Assembly (NCBI GenBank): GCA_003134765.1
Contig: PLCM01000035.1
Location: forward strand, 1 to 64,000
Direction: 5' to 3'
Source: Spartobacteria bacterium
GTDB taxonomy: Bacteria > Verrucomicrobiota > Verrucomicrobiia > Chthoniobacterales > UBA10450
Length of the DNA stretch: 64,000 nucleotides
The stretch's first letter is position 1, and every line of letters starts with the position of its first letter. Made by a program: the position numbers and the translations under genes. Shown here one piece after another: positions 15,803 through 23,977 of this stretch. Below the pieces are notes generated by a model. It did no database searches. It saw only the letters and a list, made by a program, of their open reading frames with translations, and was not told the DNA's origin.

Positions 15803-17911
15803 GTGCACTGGCTGGGTCGACATCGTCGGATTGTGGTCGCGGCGATCTGCGCCTTTTGCGCCGGCGTGATTATTCTCGCGCATTTTTCACCCAACGTTCC
15901 CTTTCTCTCCGGCATCTGGGAACAGGAACAGAACTTCCAGGATTTTCTCCAGCGCGAAGGCCGGAAGGCGGAAACCCACTCCGAGTTTGCTTTTCTTGGG
16001 ATCGACCAGACGAGTCTCGAGTTGCCTCCATTTTCCCCCGAGGAACTGGCGAGCAGCCGCGCCTTGCAACTGATGAAGGAACGCTCTTATCCATGGTCGC
16101 GCGAAGTCTGGGCCCTCCTTCTCGATCGCCTTTTCGCCGCCGGCGCCCGCGGCGTCATGTTCGATTTTGTTTGTAATCCGCCCAACGACGGCGACGCGGT
16201 CTTCCATGAAGCGCTGGAGCGCTACCGCGACCGGGTCGTTCTTGGCGCGAACTTCGACATGTCCCGCGACATCCCGCAGGCCGTGGTCCCAAATTCCACG
16301 CTCATTCCGGGGTCTCCCCTCCAGGACGAGCGCGTCGGTTACGTGATTTTTTTCTCCGACGACATCGACCGCAAGGTGCGGTCGGTGGTTTACACCATTA
16401 CCGATCGCCTCCTGGCCCAGCTGCCGCCGCATCCGTCCCAGGAAGTTTATTATTCCCTGTCGGCGCGCATGCTCGCGAAGATGGGGCACGCCGCGGACGT
16501 GCCGCAGGATTTTAGCGCGCATAAATTTCGGTTCAGCGCCAACGAAGCCTATCCGCCGGTCCCGCTCTATGAAGTGTTCGATCCCAAGCTCTGGCACGCC
16601 AACTATGGTGACGGCGCCTTCTTCAAGGGTAAGATCCTGGTGGTGGGCGCCTCGTCGCAGGTCGCACACGATTTCTTCGCGACCCCGATGAGCCCGCTGA
16701 CGCCCGGGCCCACCTTGCATCTTCAGGCGCTCGCGGCGGCTCTGGACCACGATTTTCTCTATCCCACCTCGGAGCGGACCGGGCTTATCCTGGTTGGCGT
16801 CGCAGGCCTGCTCGCGTGGATGTTGATTGCATTCGTTCGCCGTCCGCTCGTTTGTCTTGTTGCCCTTATCGCGATCGCGGCCGCTTATCTCGGGTTCGCG
16901 CGGATGGCTTACGACCGCGTCGGCCTCCTGGTGGTGGTAGTGCCGGTCCTGTCCGCTTTTCTAAGCGGTGGAATTCTCTCGCTAGGTTTCGAGTACGTGC
17001 TCGAGCGGATGGAGAAAAACCGGACGCGGCGCACCCTCGAGCGTTACGTTTCGCGGAACCTCGTGAAAGAGATTCTCGAAAATCCCGATAGTTTTTACAG
17101 CAGCCTGCGCGGAGTGCGCATTCCGGTCACGATCCTGTTTTCGGACATCGTCGGGTTTACCGGCATGACGGAAAACGCCGATCCGGAAAAACTTGTGGCG
17201 CAGCTGAACGAGTATCTCAGCCGCATGACGGCCGCGGTTTTCGAACACAACGGCACGCTCGACAAATTTATCGGCGACGCCGTCATGGCCGTTTGGGGAA
17301 ATGTCAGTAGTCGCGGTGTGGCCGAGGATGCGAAGGCGTGCAGCCATGCAGCCCTGGCGATGCGGCGCGAACTCGAAGCCTTGAATAAAAAATGGGCCGC
17401 TGAAGGCACCGCGCCATTTCATATCGGCATCGGGCTAAACCACGGCGACGTGCTGGGTGGCAACATCGGCTCGCAGGAAAAAGCGGACCCGACGGTGATC
17501 GGCGACGCGGTCAACCTGGCGTCCCGCCTCGAAGCGCTGACGCGCATATATGCCGTCGATATTTTGGTGGGCGCGCGAGCCGCTGAATTGATCCGTGATG
17601 ATTTCGATTTGCGCAGCGTGGCGCTCGTCCAGGTGAAAGGGAAAACGCAGCCGGTGGAAATCTTTACTTTGATCGGTGCGAAGAAGGAGAGGGGCGACCG
17701 GGAATTCCTGGAGCGACTCGAAACTTATGAAGAGGGCTTCCGAAAATTCCGTGAGCGCGATTTTGCCGAGGCCAGGATCCTTTTCTCGCAGTTCCTTGAA
17801 TTTTATCCGGACGACGCGCTCGCGAAGATGTATCTGGAGCGCTCTCTCGAATATGAGGAAGAGCCGCCGGATCCGGCATGGAAAGCAGTCGAGGTGTTTA
17901 AGAAAAAGTGA
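15803..17911 (+). CDS. CHASE2-domain adenylate cyclase
   Basis: A 702-residue membrane sensor. One N-terminal membrane helix (residues 10-27) leads to an extracytoplasmic CHASE2 domain (about 40-320; FLGIDQTSLELP, GARGVMFDFVC, GKILVVGASSQVAHD). Three membrane helices follow at about 327-395, then a class III cyclase domain from about 440. The metal-binding aspartates are Asp448 (LFSDIVGFT) and Asp492 (FIGDAVMA). Lys488 and Asp568 are the adenine-specifying pair, and Asn571/Arg575 (NLASR) the transition-state residues, so cAMP is the expected product. The C-terminus (residues 640-690) has a TPR-like helical pair. The start is a GTG at 15803. The stop overlaps the next gene's GTG, so cyclase and methyltransferase are translationally coupled. 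Confidence 0.94.
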   Translation: MHWLGRHRRIVVAAICAFCAGVIILAHFSPNVPFLSGIWEQEQNFQDFLQREGRKAETHSEFAFLGIDQTSLELPPFSPEELASSRALQLMKERSYPWSREVWALLLDRLFAAGARGVMFDFVCNPPNDGDAVFHEALERYRDRVVLGANFDMSRDIPQAVVPNSTLIPGSPLQDERVGYVIFFSDDIDRKVRSVVYTITDRLLAQLPPHPSQEVYYSLSARMLAKMGHAADVPQDFSAHKFRFSANEAYPPVPLYEVFDPKLWHANYGDGAFFKGKILVVGASSQVAHDFFATPMSPLTPGPTLHLQALAAALDHDFLYPTSERTGLILVGVAGLLAWMLIAFVRRPLVCLVALIAIAAAYLGFARMAYDRVGLLVVVVPVLSAFLSGGILSLGFEYVLERMEKNRTRRTLERYVSRNLVKEILENPDSFYSSLRGVRIPVTILFSDIVGFTGMTENADPEKLVAQLNEYLSRMTAAVFEHNGTLDKFIGDAVMAVWGNVSSRGVAEDAKACSHAALAMRRELEALNKKWAAEGTAPFHIGIGLNHGDVLGGNIGSQEKADPTVIGDAVNLASRLEALTRIYAVDILVGARAAELIRDDFDLRSVALVQVKGKTQPVEIFTLIGAKKERGDREFLERLETYEEGFRKFRERDFAEARILFSQFLEFYPDDALAKMYLERSLEYEEEPPDPAWKAVEVFKKK

Positions 17912-18804
17912 GCGTCGAATCAGTGGAGCACAGGACCGAGATATCCGCCGGGGCGGTGCCGCCAGCTTTGGAGTATCCTGCCTGTCCGGTTTGTCGCAGT
18001 GAGCGCCGCGAATTTTCGTGTGAATTATCGCAGGATTACAAGGTAGCCCGTTGCCAGGACTGCGGAGTGCATTACCTCTATCCGCGGCTGACCGAACAAG
18101 CCATGCATCAGGTTTATCGTGACCCCAGCTATTACGAAGGTGGAAGCTCGGGGTACGCAGATACAAGCTATATCGATCAGGAAACTTCCTTGCGAGCCAC
18201 TTTCAAATCGCTCCTCCGCAACCTCGATCGCCGGGGGATGACGGGTGGCAATCTTCTGGAGGTTGGCTGTGGCTACGGCTATTTGCTGGACGAAGCCCGT
18301 CTGTATTTCCGCCACCGAACGGGAACGGAATTCTCCGAGGATGGTGCGGCCCGCGCCCGTGCGACCGGGGCCGAGGTTTTTGTCGGAGGGATCGAGCAGC
18401 TTCCCCGTGATGCATCTTTCGATTGTGCTGTGGCTATTCAGGTGATCGAACACATCTATGATCCGATTGGATTTGTCGGCGAGCTTGCGACACGAGTTAA
18501 GCCGGGCGGATACGTTGTCCTGGCTACTCCCGACATCGGCGGAGGGTTGCGGAAACTTATGGGCCGGCGCTGGCCTTCGTTCAAGGTCCCGGAACACGTG
18601 GTCTATTTCGACTTCGATTCCCTGCAAAGACTTTTGGCCGGAGCTGGTCTGGTTGAGGTGCGCAGGCTTCCATATCCTCATGCCTTTCCTCTTGGCTTGG
18701 TGGCCGCAAAGTTCGGCCTCTCGCTGCCGCAGCCGCTCGAGCGGATTAACGTTTGGGTGCCTGCGACAACGGTAGCTGCGTATGGGCGCGTCTCACATGG
18801 TTGA
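17908..18804 (+). CDS. SAM-dependent methyltransferase with N-terminal zinc ribbon
   Basis: A 298-residue class I methyltransferase. A zinc ribbon occupies the N-terminus (Cys26, Cys29, Cys49, Cys52: CPVC and CQDC). The SAM-binding motif I is LLEVGCGYGYLLDEA at about 116-130, with VAIQVIEHIYDP and ATRVKPGGYVVLATPD completing the Rossmann core. This architecture is common in polysaccharide and O-antigen loci, where it methylates sugars or sugar-lipid intermediates. It starts with GTG in a 4-bp overlap with the cyclase gene and overlaps the next glycosyltransferase gene by 23 bp, so the three form one transcription unit. The exact substrate cannot be told. Confidence 0.9.
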   Translation: MSVESVEHRTEISAGAVPPALEYPACPVCRSERREFSCELSQDYKVARCQDCGVHYLYPRLTEQAMHQVYRDPSYYEGGSSGYADTSYIDQETSLRATFKSLLRNLDRRGMTGGNLLEVGCGYGYLLDEARLYFRHRTGTEFSEDGAARARATGAEVFVGGIEQLPRDASFDCAVAIQVIEHIYDPIGFVGELATRVKPGGYVVLATPDIGGGLRKLMGRRWPSFKVPEHVVYFDFDSLQRLLAGAGLVEVRRLPYPHAFPLGLVAAKFGLSLPQPLERINVWVPATTVAAYGRVSHG

Positions 18805-19771
18805 TACTCCTTCTGATAAACCTTTGGTTTCGGTGGTCATTCCTGTCTTCCAGGAGGCAGGGGTTCTCCAGGTATTCCTGGCTTCCATTCGCCAGGTCCT
18901 AAGTGTCAGCCCTGTTTCCTACGAGCTGGTTCTTGTCGACGACGGCTCGTCCGATGACACCTGGCCTCTCATCATGCAGGAAGCGAAGTCGTCCTCCGCG
19001 GTTCGGGGATTTCGGTTGAGTCGGAACTTCGGCAAAGAGCTGGCCATTTGTGCGGGTCTCGAGAAAGCTCGGGGCGACGCGGTTATCGTCATGGACGGCG
19101 ACGGCCAGCATCCCGCTTCACTGCTCCCCGAATTGATCCGTCTGTGGCAGGCGAGCGGAGCTGATGTTGTCCAGGCGGTGAAGCGGACCCGCGGGGAGGA
19201 ATCTTTGTCGAACCGAGTTGGGGCGCTTCTTTTTTATTCTATCCTGGAAAAGCTTTCCGGTTTTGATTTCAAAGGAGCGTCGGACTTCAAGCTCATGAGC
19301 CGGAAGGTTGTGGACGCCTGGCTCCGGATGGGAGAGCGGAATGTTTTCTTTCGCGGAATGACCGCCTGGATGGGGTTCACGACCGTGCAGATTCCTTTCG
19401 AAGTGGCTCGGCGCGCAAGTGGACATTCAACGTGGTCCTACTTAAAGCGCCTGAAACTGGCGATAACCGGCATCACGGCGTTCTCCTCGATGCCTTTGCA
19501 GTTTGTTACATTTGCCGGAGGTCTGTTCCTGGTGTTCTCGATCTTCCTGGGTGGGCAAACTCTGTACCTGAAACTGGCAGGTCGCGCGGTAAGCGGCTTT
19601 GCCACTGTGATTCTGCTTGAGCTTATCATCGGCAGTTTTCTCATGATAAGCCTCGGCATAATCGGGGAATACCTCGCCCGTATTTACAGGGAAGTGAAGG
19701 GCCGGCCGCGATACCTTGTAAGCCAATCAACGGAGACAGATAAGAATCCGCCTCAGGATTTCTTGCTGTAG
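18782..19771 (+). CDS. GT2 glycosyltransferase, GtrB/DPM1-like membrane enzyme
   Basis: A 329-residue family 2 glycosyltransferase that should transfer a sugar from a nucleotide donor to polyprenyl phosphate. The GT-A domain has VSVVIPVFQEAGVL, LVLVDDGSSDDTWPLI, FRLSRNFGKELAICAGL and the metal motif in VIVMDGDGQHP. QIPFEVARRASGHSTWSYLKR is the typical junction before two C-terminal membrane helices (about 238-262 and 275-298), ending LGIIGEYLARIYREVKGRPRY. Its start overlaps the methyltransferase gene, suggesting a shared role in modifying a surface glycan. The last 15 residues are a polar tail. Confidence 0.93.
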   Translation: MGASHMVDTPSDKPLVSVVIPVFQEAGVLQVFLASIRQVLSVSPVSYELVLVDDGSSDDTWPLIMQEAKSSSAVRGFRLSRNFGKELAICAGLEKARGDAVIVMDGDGQHPASLLPELIRLWQASGADVVQAVKRTRGEESLSNRVGALLFYSILEKLSGFDFKGASDFKLMSRKVVDAWLRMGERNVFFRGMTAWMGFTTVQIPFEVARRASGHSTWSYLKRLKLAITGITAFSSMPLQFVTFAGGLFLVFSIFLGGQTLYLKLAGRAVSGFATVILLELIIGSFLMISLGIIGEYLARIYREVKGRPRYLVSQSTETDKNPPQDFLL

Positions 19772-19805
19772 CCACGGCGCTCTGTCGCCGTGTTGGGCGG
19801 CTACA
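19768..19805. repeat. Short palindrome at a convergent gene end
   Basis: GTAGCCACGGCGCTCTGTCG, CCGTGTTGGGCGGCTAC: tips GTAGCC/GGCTAC with an inner CACGGCG/CGCCGTG hairpin. It overlaps the stop of the glycosyltransferase gene and could terminate transcription from both sides. Confidence 0.6.
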
Positions 19806-19834
19806 CGGCTGTGCGCTTGTGTTTATGAGATGGC

Positions 19835-22800
19835 CTATGGCACCTGGTTGTTCTGGTTAACTTCCAGGTCGACCGTCATCACCCGATCCGAGAACGCGCA
19901 AACGACGTAAAGCTTGCCATTGAGCAGAGTAAGACCGGCCGCGCCTTCTAATCTTGAAGGCGGCTTTGGCTTCAAGGCCGCGACCTTTGTTCCTGTGGAG
20001 TCGAACGCCAGGATTTCGTCAGTTGTGGGACTAGTGGCATAGAGCCTGTCCGTTTGCGGATCGAACCAGAGGTCTTGAAAGGACCATCCGGTGGCCTGCC
20101 ACTCGTTTACCGTCCACTTCGAAACGAACTTACCGTTTGTATCGAAAACCTGAATGCGCCGATGATGCGGATCCGCGACGTAGACGCGCTCCCGCTTTGA
20201 GTCGACGGCCACGGCGGTCGGTTCGTCGAATTGTCCGTCAGCCGAACCTTGCGATCCCCAGACCGCGAGAACATTGCCGTTCGAATCGAACTTCACGATC
20301 CGGGAACGGCCCTGATCGACAACATAAACAAAATCGTCCGGCGTCACCCAGACATCGCGCGGCCCATAAAAGCCGGGAGCCGGTCCTTTCCATGCAGTGA
20401 TAAATCTGCCGTCACCGGTTAGCTTCTGGACCCGATGGTTGCTGACATCGGCGACGTAGATGTTGCCCTTGCTGTCCACGGCGATGCCGTTCGGTTCATA
20501 GAATTCACCTGGGTTCCGGCCGTTACTTCCAAACATGTTCAGGAAAGCGCCGCTTGGCGAAAACCTCTGAATCCGCGCGTTGTTCGTGTCCGCGACGAGA
20601 ATGTTTCCCGAGCGGTCTGCGGTGATGCCGCGCGGAAAATCGAGCTGACCTCTCCCGGCGCCCTTGCCACCTTGAAACATGGTGACGGGCGGAATCTGGA
20701 GCAGGAACCTGGCGAGACGTCCTGGATCGGGCCGCTTTAACTCCTTTGGTGGCGGACTCGGAACCTTGTAGATAACCAGTCCGGCGTATTGGTTGGCCTT
20801 ATCCTCCCAAACCTTCGGAAAGTTCAGCGAATAGAGCTCCTCATTTGGGCGCTTGATGAATTCGCCGCGGCGAACACCTTCGTCGATAGCCACGTACGCG
20901 ATGTGATGTTTTTGGAGGAGTCGAAAGACGGCATAGGGATCGGTGCTTTCGAAGAGCTGCCGGTATTCGTTGTCGCGTTTTGTCGTATCGTACCCGGCGC
21001 TCCAGGAGAACGAAGGCCAGCCATAAAAGATCCGGCGGCCGGCCAGGAGGATCTGGTGGTTCACGAAGCGGTCGCTAAGAAAGACATCGCGGGGCCTGGT
21101 ATTTTCCCGGAGCCACTTAACCAAGGGGTCGCCGCCATATTTCATCTGAATGAAGAAGCAGTTATGGATCGGAAAGAGGTCAATCAGGCCGCCGAGGACG
21201 ATCCCTGCCGTAACCAGGAGCGCCGCGGGCCTGCAAATCGCTTGCAACCAGCGTGGTTGTATAAGCCAGAGTCGCCAGACGCCATAGGCCACGAAGAGGT
21301 TGCCTAGGATAAGCCAGATGTTGAGATACTTATGGTTGGCTAAAATCTCGATGCTTAACTCGAGACAGAAGGTCATCAAAAAGAGCGTGCAGACAGTGAG
21401 AAAGAAGGCGCGGTGAAACCATGATGCGAAAGCCAGCCCCACGACGACCAGACCCAGCTTGAGGCCGAAGGAGAACCCGATGTAGCGGACAACGTTTGTC
21501 AGGGTCGGCTGATCGATGATGTATCCCCAGTGTAAGAGCGGGTGAGTGGAAGTCTGGGCGCCACCCGCATGGAGAATGACAAGCTGCGGAAGAGCGATTA
21601 ATGCGGTCGTCAATCCCATCGCCACCATTTGTCTCCGGCAAGGGAAGAGGAGAAACAGGCCGGCCAGGATCGCGAAGGAGGCGGTAAAAACGAGCGCATT
21701 CCAGAAAGGCAGCAGGCCCAGGAGGCAACCCACGAAAAGGAAGCTCTTGTCGAAAATGATGATCCGGTTAAGGAGCAGTTTTACTCGGGCGAAGAAAGCC
21801 AGCCGCGGCCCCGGTTCGGGCAGAGGGACGCTTTCCGGCGGCAAAACTTCGATGTCAGTTTCTGCTCGAGAAACGGAAGGCTCATTGCTGAGAGGCGCCG
21901 GTGCCTGGTCCTCTGGTGTGATCTCCGTTGCGACTTCCGGCAGAGAGAGCGTGGCTCTTGCGGCGGAATGCTGGCGGTAACGATCAATCAGAAAGAGCAG
22001 GACAATGAGAAGGATTCCAACCCCGCTGGCAAAGTGGCGTTGATTGAGAAACACTACCTGGGTCCAGATTCCCCAGAGCTCGCCGCGATACGGATAGCCG
22101 GACGGCAGAAAGTCCTTCAATCCCAGGATCGAATGATAGGCGGCGGTGATCGATGGCTGGGAACGAAGAAAAGAGACGAAGCTAAGTGTTCCATGGAAAA
22201 AGAAGAGGGCGGCACCAAGGCGGCCTACGGCGCGTGAGCCAAAAAGTAATTGTCCCAGCGCCATCACCAGCGCAAGCATCGAGACGAGGGTGATGATGCT
22301 CAGGAGGTTGAGACCCCAACTCAGCTTAAGACCGAGAAAGGTCAGGTTCCCGGCCTGAAAATAAAACAGGAAGTGGTAGCGAATGGTCTCGCCGGAAAAG
22401 TGCGGGTACTGAGTGGGAAAGTTATGACCTACCGCAAAACTTTGGATGATCGCAGTGTTCGGCCCGAAGTCGCTCCACTCGTTGTTGCCGATCAATAACG
22501 TTCCATTCTTGTAGTCGAGAGTGGCAAACATCATCCAGCAAGCGAGGGCGAGAAAAGCAGCGAGAGTTATCCAATCCCAGAAAGCGGACCCGGGGATACG
22601 CGGGTGAATGAACTGGCCTTCGCGAACCCTTCCGCGCCGCGCTCGTCGTCGAACAATCCAGATTAAGCCCGAGACGCCGGCGAAGAAGGAGAGATCCGCC
22701 CAGAGGAGGGGGCGCGCCGTCCGCCCAAAGAGCCAGGCCACCAGGTAGGTAAACCAGGAGCTGAGGAGGAGGCCGACGAGAACGGCGGTGGCGCAGCGTT

Positions 22801-22885
22801 GTGCGACCGAGATGAAACGGAAACGCCGCCGGCAAACCTGGTCGCCGAGATAGATGGCGAGGCCGAGATAGAGGAGGGCTAGCAT
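19835..22885 (-). CDS. Polytopic membrane protein (DUF2298-like) fused to a C-terminal NHL beta-propeller
   Basis: A 1016-residue protein. Roughly the first 590 residues have many hydrophobic helices and resemble the DUF2298 (Chlor_Arch_YYY) glycosyltransferase-like family, with NEWSDFGPNTAIIQSFAVGHNFPTQYPHFSGE and RYHFLFYFQAGNLTFLGLK in the first large loop. A charged loop lies at about 295-350. Residues about 590-720 form a soluble alpha/beta part (TRPRDVFLSDRFVNHQ, YAVFRLLQKHHIAYVAID) seen in such membrane glycosyltransferases. From about 740 to the end come six NHL-type blades (for example FPRGITADRSGNILVADTNN and EPNGIAVDSKGNIYVADVSN). The function is inferred as envelope sugar transfer or sensing. 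The gene is 9 bp downstream of the GT2 gene, so they form an operon. Confidence 0.8.
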   Translation of the reverse strand: MLALLYLGLAIYLGDQVCRRRFRFISVAQRCATAVLVGLLLSSWFTYLVAWLFGRTARPLLWADLSFFAGVSGLIWIVRRRARRGRVREGQFIHPRIPGSAFWDWITLAAFLALACWMMFATLDYKNGTLLIGNNEWSDFGPNTAIIQSFAVGHNFPTQYPHFSGETIRYHFLFYFQAGNLTFLGLKLSWGLNLLSIITLVSMLALVMALGQLLFGSRAVGRLGAALFFFHGTLSFVSFLRSQPSITAAYHSILGLKDFLPSGYPYRGELWGIWTQVVFLNQRHFASGVGILLIVLLFLIDRYRQHSAARATLSLPEVATEITPEDQAPAPLSNEPSVSRAETDIEVLPPESVPLPEPGPRLAFFARVKLLLNRIIIFDKSFLFVGCLLGLLPFWNALVFTASFAILAGLFLLFPCRRQMVAMGLTTALIALPQLVILHAGGAQTSTHPLLHWGYIIDQPTLTNVVRYIGFSFGLKLGLVVVGLAFASWFHRAFFLTVCTLFLMTFCLELSIEILANHKYLNIWLILGNLFVAYGVWRLWLIQPRWLQAICRPAALLVTAGIVLGGLIDLFPIHNCFFIQMKYGGDPLVKWLRENTRPRDVFLSDRFVNHQILLAGRRIFYGWPSFSWSAGYDTTKRDNEYRQLFESTDPYAVFRLLQKHHIAYVAIDEGVRRGEFIKRPNEELYSLNFPKVWEDKANQYAGLVIYKVPSPPPKELKRPDPGRLARFLLQIPPVTMFQGGKGAGRGQLDFPRGITADRSGNILVADTNNARIQRFSPSGAFLNMFGSNGRNPGEFYEPNGIAVDSKGNIYVADVSNHRVQKLTGDGRFITAWKGPAPGFYGPRDVWVTPDDFVYVVDQGRSRIVKFDSNGNVLAVWGSQGSADGQFDEPTAVAVDSKRERVYVADPHHRRIQVFDTNGKFVSKWTVNEWQATGWSFQDLWFDPQTDRLYATSPTTDEILAFDSTGTKVAALKPKPPSRLEGAAGLTLLNGKLYVVCAFSDRVMTVDLEVNQNNQVP

Positions 22886-22894
22886 GGTTGAATC

Positions 22895-23689
22895 TCAGGT
22901 AACAGGCCTGTCAGCCGGAGAGTTGGCGGGAATTTCACCATAAGCATGATGCAAGGGACGAAACATCCGGGAGGTCATGAGGCCTTTGCGGTTCAACAGA
23001 AAAGTTGCGAGCAAAGCAAGAACGCCCAGTCCGTAGCGGATGGATCGGGCCAAACCGATCGTGCTCGCCTCGGGAAAGTAACGATGCGGCACCGAAATTT
23101 CCTCGAGGCGCGCCCCAAACCAAACCGCCTGGGCAACGATCTCCTGGTCGAAAATGAAATCGTTTGAGTTAAGAAGAAACGGGGTGGTCTCGAGCAGGCT
23201 CCGACGAAAGGCGCGGAAACCAGTGTGGTATTCGGAGAGCCTGAGCCCAAAAACCCTGTTTTCGCACCAGGTAAGGAAATGATTCGAAAGCCTTTTATAA
23301 AAAGGCATCCCCCCCGCGATCGCGTAGGCCATTCGGGAGCCGAGAACCAGATCGGCGCGTCCTTCCACGATCGGCCGGACGAGATCCGGAATCCTTTTGG
23401 GATCGTACTGGTAATCGGGATGAAGCATGACAACGATATCGGCGCCGGTCTTGAGCGCTTCCACGTAGCACGTTTTTTGATTGCCGCCGTATCCCTGGTT
23501 TTCGCGGTGAAGAAAGACCCGCAGCCCCAGCTTTCGGGCCACCTCCACCGTGGAGTCGGCGGAAAAGTCGTCGACCACGATGCATTCGTCGACGCTGCCC
23601 TCGGGAATCTCGCGATAGGTCTGCTCGAGAGTCTTGCTGGCATTGTAGGCCGGCATGATCGCTACGATTTTGGGCGTCTCCGTTTTCAC
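22895..23689 (-). CDS. GT2 family glycosyltransferase
   Basis: A 264-residue family 2 glycosyltransferase. The fold begins KIVAIMPAYNASKTLEQTYREIP, with VDDFSADSTVEVA for the nucleotide and VVMLHPDYQYDPKRIPDLV at the metal site, where HPD replaces the usual DxD, as in many undecaprenyl-phosphate-type enzymes. LSEYHTGFRAFRRSLLETTPF and HRYFPEAS are conserved in this branch. A weak hydrophobic segment (GLGVLALLATFLL) is near the C-terminus. It is the first gene of a two-gene operon with the large membrane/NHL protein, a sugar-lipid donor enzyme next to a polytopic transferase-like protein. Confidence 0.9.
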   Translation of the reverse strand: MKTETPKIVAIMPAYNASKTLEQTYREIPEGSVDECIVVDDFSADSTVEVARKLGLRVFLHRENQGYGGNQKTCYVEALKTGADIVVMLHPDYQYDPKRIPDLVRPIVEGRADLVLGSRMAYAIAGGMPFYKRLSNHFLTWCENRVFGLRLSEYHTGFRAFRRSLLETTPFLLNSNDFIFDQEIVAQAVWFGARLEEISVPHRYFPEASTIGLARSIRYGLGVLALLATFLLNRKGLMTSRMFRPLHHAYGEIPANSPADRPVT

Positions 23690-23754
23690 TTGGGTTAAGG
23701 GCTAATCTTTTTCCAGCCTACGCTCATTTCCAATCGTAATCGTAGTCGTTCTCT

Positions 23755-23931
23755 AATGTGGGAGGGGCCTTGGAAAGCCCGGCCTCGCCGACTTCGTCGG
23801 CTGCGTTACGGGTGCCCCGACTAGCTTTCTTTGGTAGGGCGAGACTCTGTCGAGCCGTGGGCATCGATTCGGCTCGACAGAGTCTCGCCCTACCAAGCGA
23901 GAGATCGGGGCGCAAAGGCCCCTCCCACATT
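23755..23931. mobile_element. 177-bp MITE-like palindromic element, copy 2
   Basis: Same ends as the copy at 15562-15749: AATGTGGGAGGGGCCTT and AAGGCCCCTCCCACATT, here as a perfect inverted pair. The core contains GGTAGGGCGAGACTCTGTCG and its inverted mate CGACAGAGTCTCGCCCTACC around a short loop, so almost the whole element is one long hairpin. It lies between the glycosyltransferase and mpl genes. Confidence 0.82.
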
Positions 23932-23977
23932 TTATGCCGGCTAGCCAAACCGCTGCCAGCGGCGTAAAGGATTTCGG

